Shown here piece after piece: positions 6,016-6,168 of a DNA stretch of 6,168 bases. The notes beneath the pieces are model-generated. The model did not search any database. It saw nothing but the letters and a program-made list of their open reading frames with translations, and was not told the DNA's origin. Source of the stretch: Microcaldota archaeon (GTDB lineage: Archaea; Micrarchaeota; Micrarchaeia; Micrarchaeales; CABMGC01); NCBI GenBank assembly GCA_021785375.1, contig JAJYFQ010000048.1, positions 1 through 6,168 of the forward strand, written 5' to 3'. The first letter of the stretch is position 1. Each line of letters starts with the position of its first letter. Made by a program: the position numbers and the translations under genes.

Positions 6016-6168
6016 ATGGATCCCGAGTGCAGGAAAATAACCAAGGCGATGATACCGGCGGTCAGGGCATACCTTGCGGATGTGATGAGCAGGAAGTATG
6101 GATACAAGCAGCAGGAGATAGCGAGGAGGCTCGGAGTAGCACAGGTTGCTGTGAGCAAGTACAGGAAC
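6016..6168 (+). CDS. COG2522-type HTH transcriptional regulator, N-terminal part
   Basis: The first 51 codons of a gene that continues beyond the right edge. The protein begins MDPECRKITKAMIPAVRAYL, then KYGYKQQEIARRLGVAQVAVSKYRN. The second part is a clear XRE/Cro-like helix-turn-helix: QQEIARRLGV is the first helix and turn, and AQVAVSKY is the recognition helix. The whole N-terminus, including the early Pro and Cys, the 'PAVRAYLA' helix and the 'KYG' before the HTH, matches by memory the archaeal COG2522 family of about 110-120 residues. The same N-terminus also occurs fused to a ThiN domain (ThiR-type regulators), so the missing C-terminal part decides which it is. It is transcribed divergently from the proton pump and shares its 73-bp promoter region, which makes local regulation of the pump plausible but unproven. 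Confidence 0.8.
   Translation, partial: MDPECRKITKAMIPAVRAYLADVMSRKYGYKQQEIARRLGVAQVAVSKYRN

Noticed and set aside
1..6168. CRISPR array, insertion sequence, tRNA or rRNA gene
   Set aside because: No spaced repeat units, no terminal inverted repeats or transposase, and no cloverleaf or rRNA-like sequence were seen; nearly all the DNA is taken up by protein genes. Small C/D-box RNAs cannot be ruled out by eye.

Overview
The window looks like chromosomal DNA from an archaeon. It encodes a eukaryote/archaeal-type ribosomal protein (S26e) and an archaeal COG2522-type helix-turn-helix regulator. Promoters look like BRE/TATA boxes placed for leaderless or very short-leader transcripts. Genes inside the operon instead use Shine-Dalgarno sites, and AGG/AGA and ATA codons are frequent. 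The lineage cannot be fixed from this sequence alone: S26e occurs in TACK archaea and some other groups, possibly including DPANN lineages. A plasma-membrane type proton ATPase fits an acid-tolerant lifestyle but does not prove it, because such pumps also occur in methanogens.

Layout from left to right. (1) Bases 1-959, minus strand: a gene that runs off the left edge, open for at least 313 codons, with no recognised family and its own TATA box. (2) Bases 1034-3475, minus strand: a tight four-gene cluster transcribed from a TATA box at about 3520. Its order is ribosomal protein S26e, a membrane protein with a B-box-like zinc finger, a class I SAM methyltransferase, and a small RBBP9/YdeN-like alpha/beta hydrolase. 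Spacings are about 7-13 nt, about 21 nt and a 4-nt GTGA overlap, which suggests one transcript. (3) Bases 3537-5942, minus strand: an 801-residue P-type H+-ATPase (type IIIA). (4) Bases 5943-6015: a compact divergent promoter region. (5) Bases 6016-6168, plus strand: the first 51 codons of an HTH regulator that runs off the right edge.

The best-defined regulatory structure is the 73-bp divergent region. Each of its two TATA-like boxes is centred about 26 bp from the start codon it serves, so both transcripts are predicted to be leaderless. The space between the boxes is filled by an exact direct repeat, GCCAAA-N4-GCCAAA, with a period of one helical turn. A factor bound there, possibly the neighbouring HTH protein, could control the proton pump and the regulator together. 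The other points of interest are the zinc-finger membrane protein, which has Asp at one expected metal-ligand position in each predicted zinc site, its linkage to S26e, and the unidentified gene at the left edge. I did not find a CRISPR array, insertion sequence, tRNA, rRNA or clear terminator.
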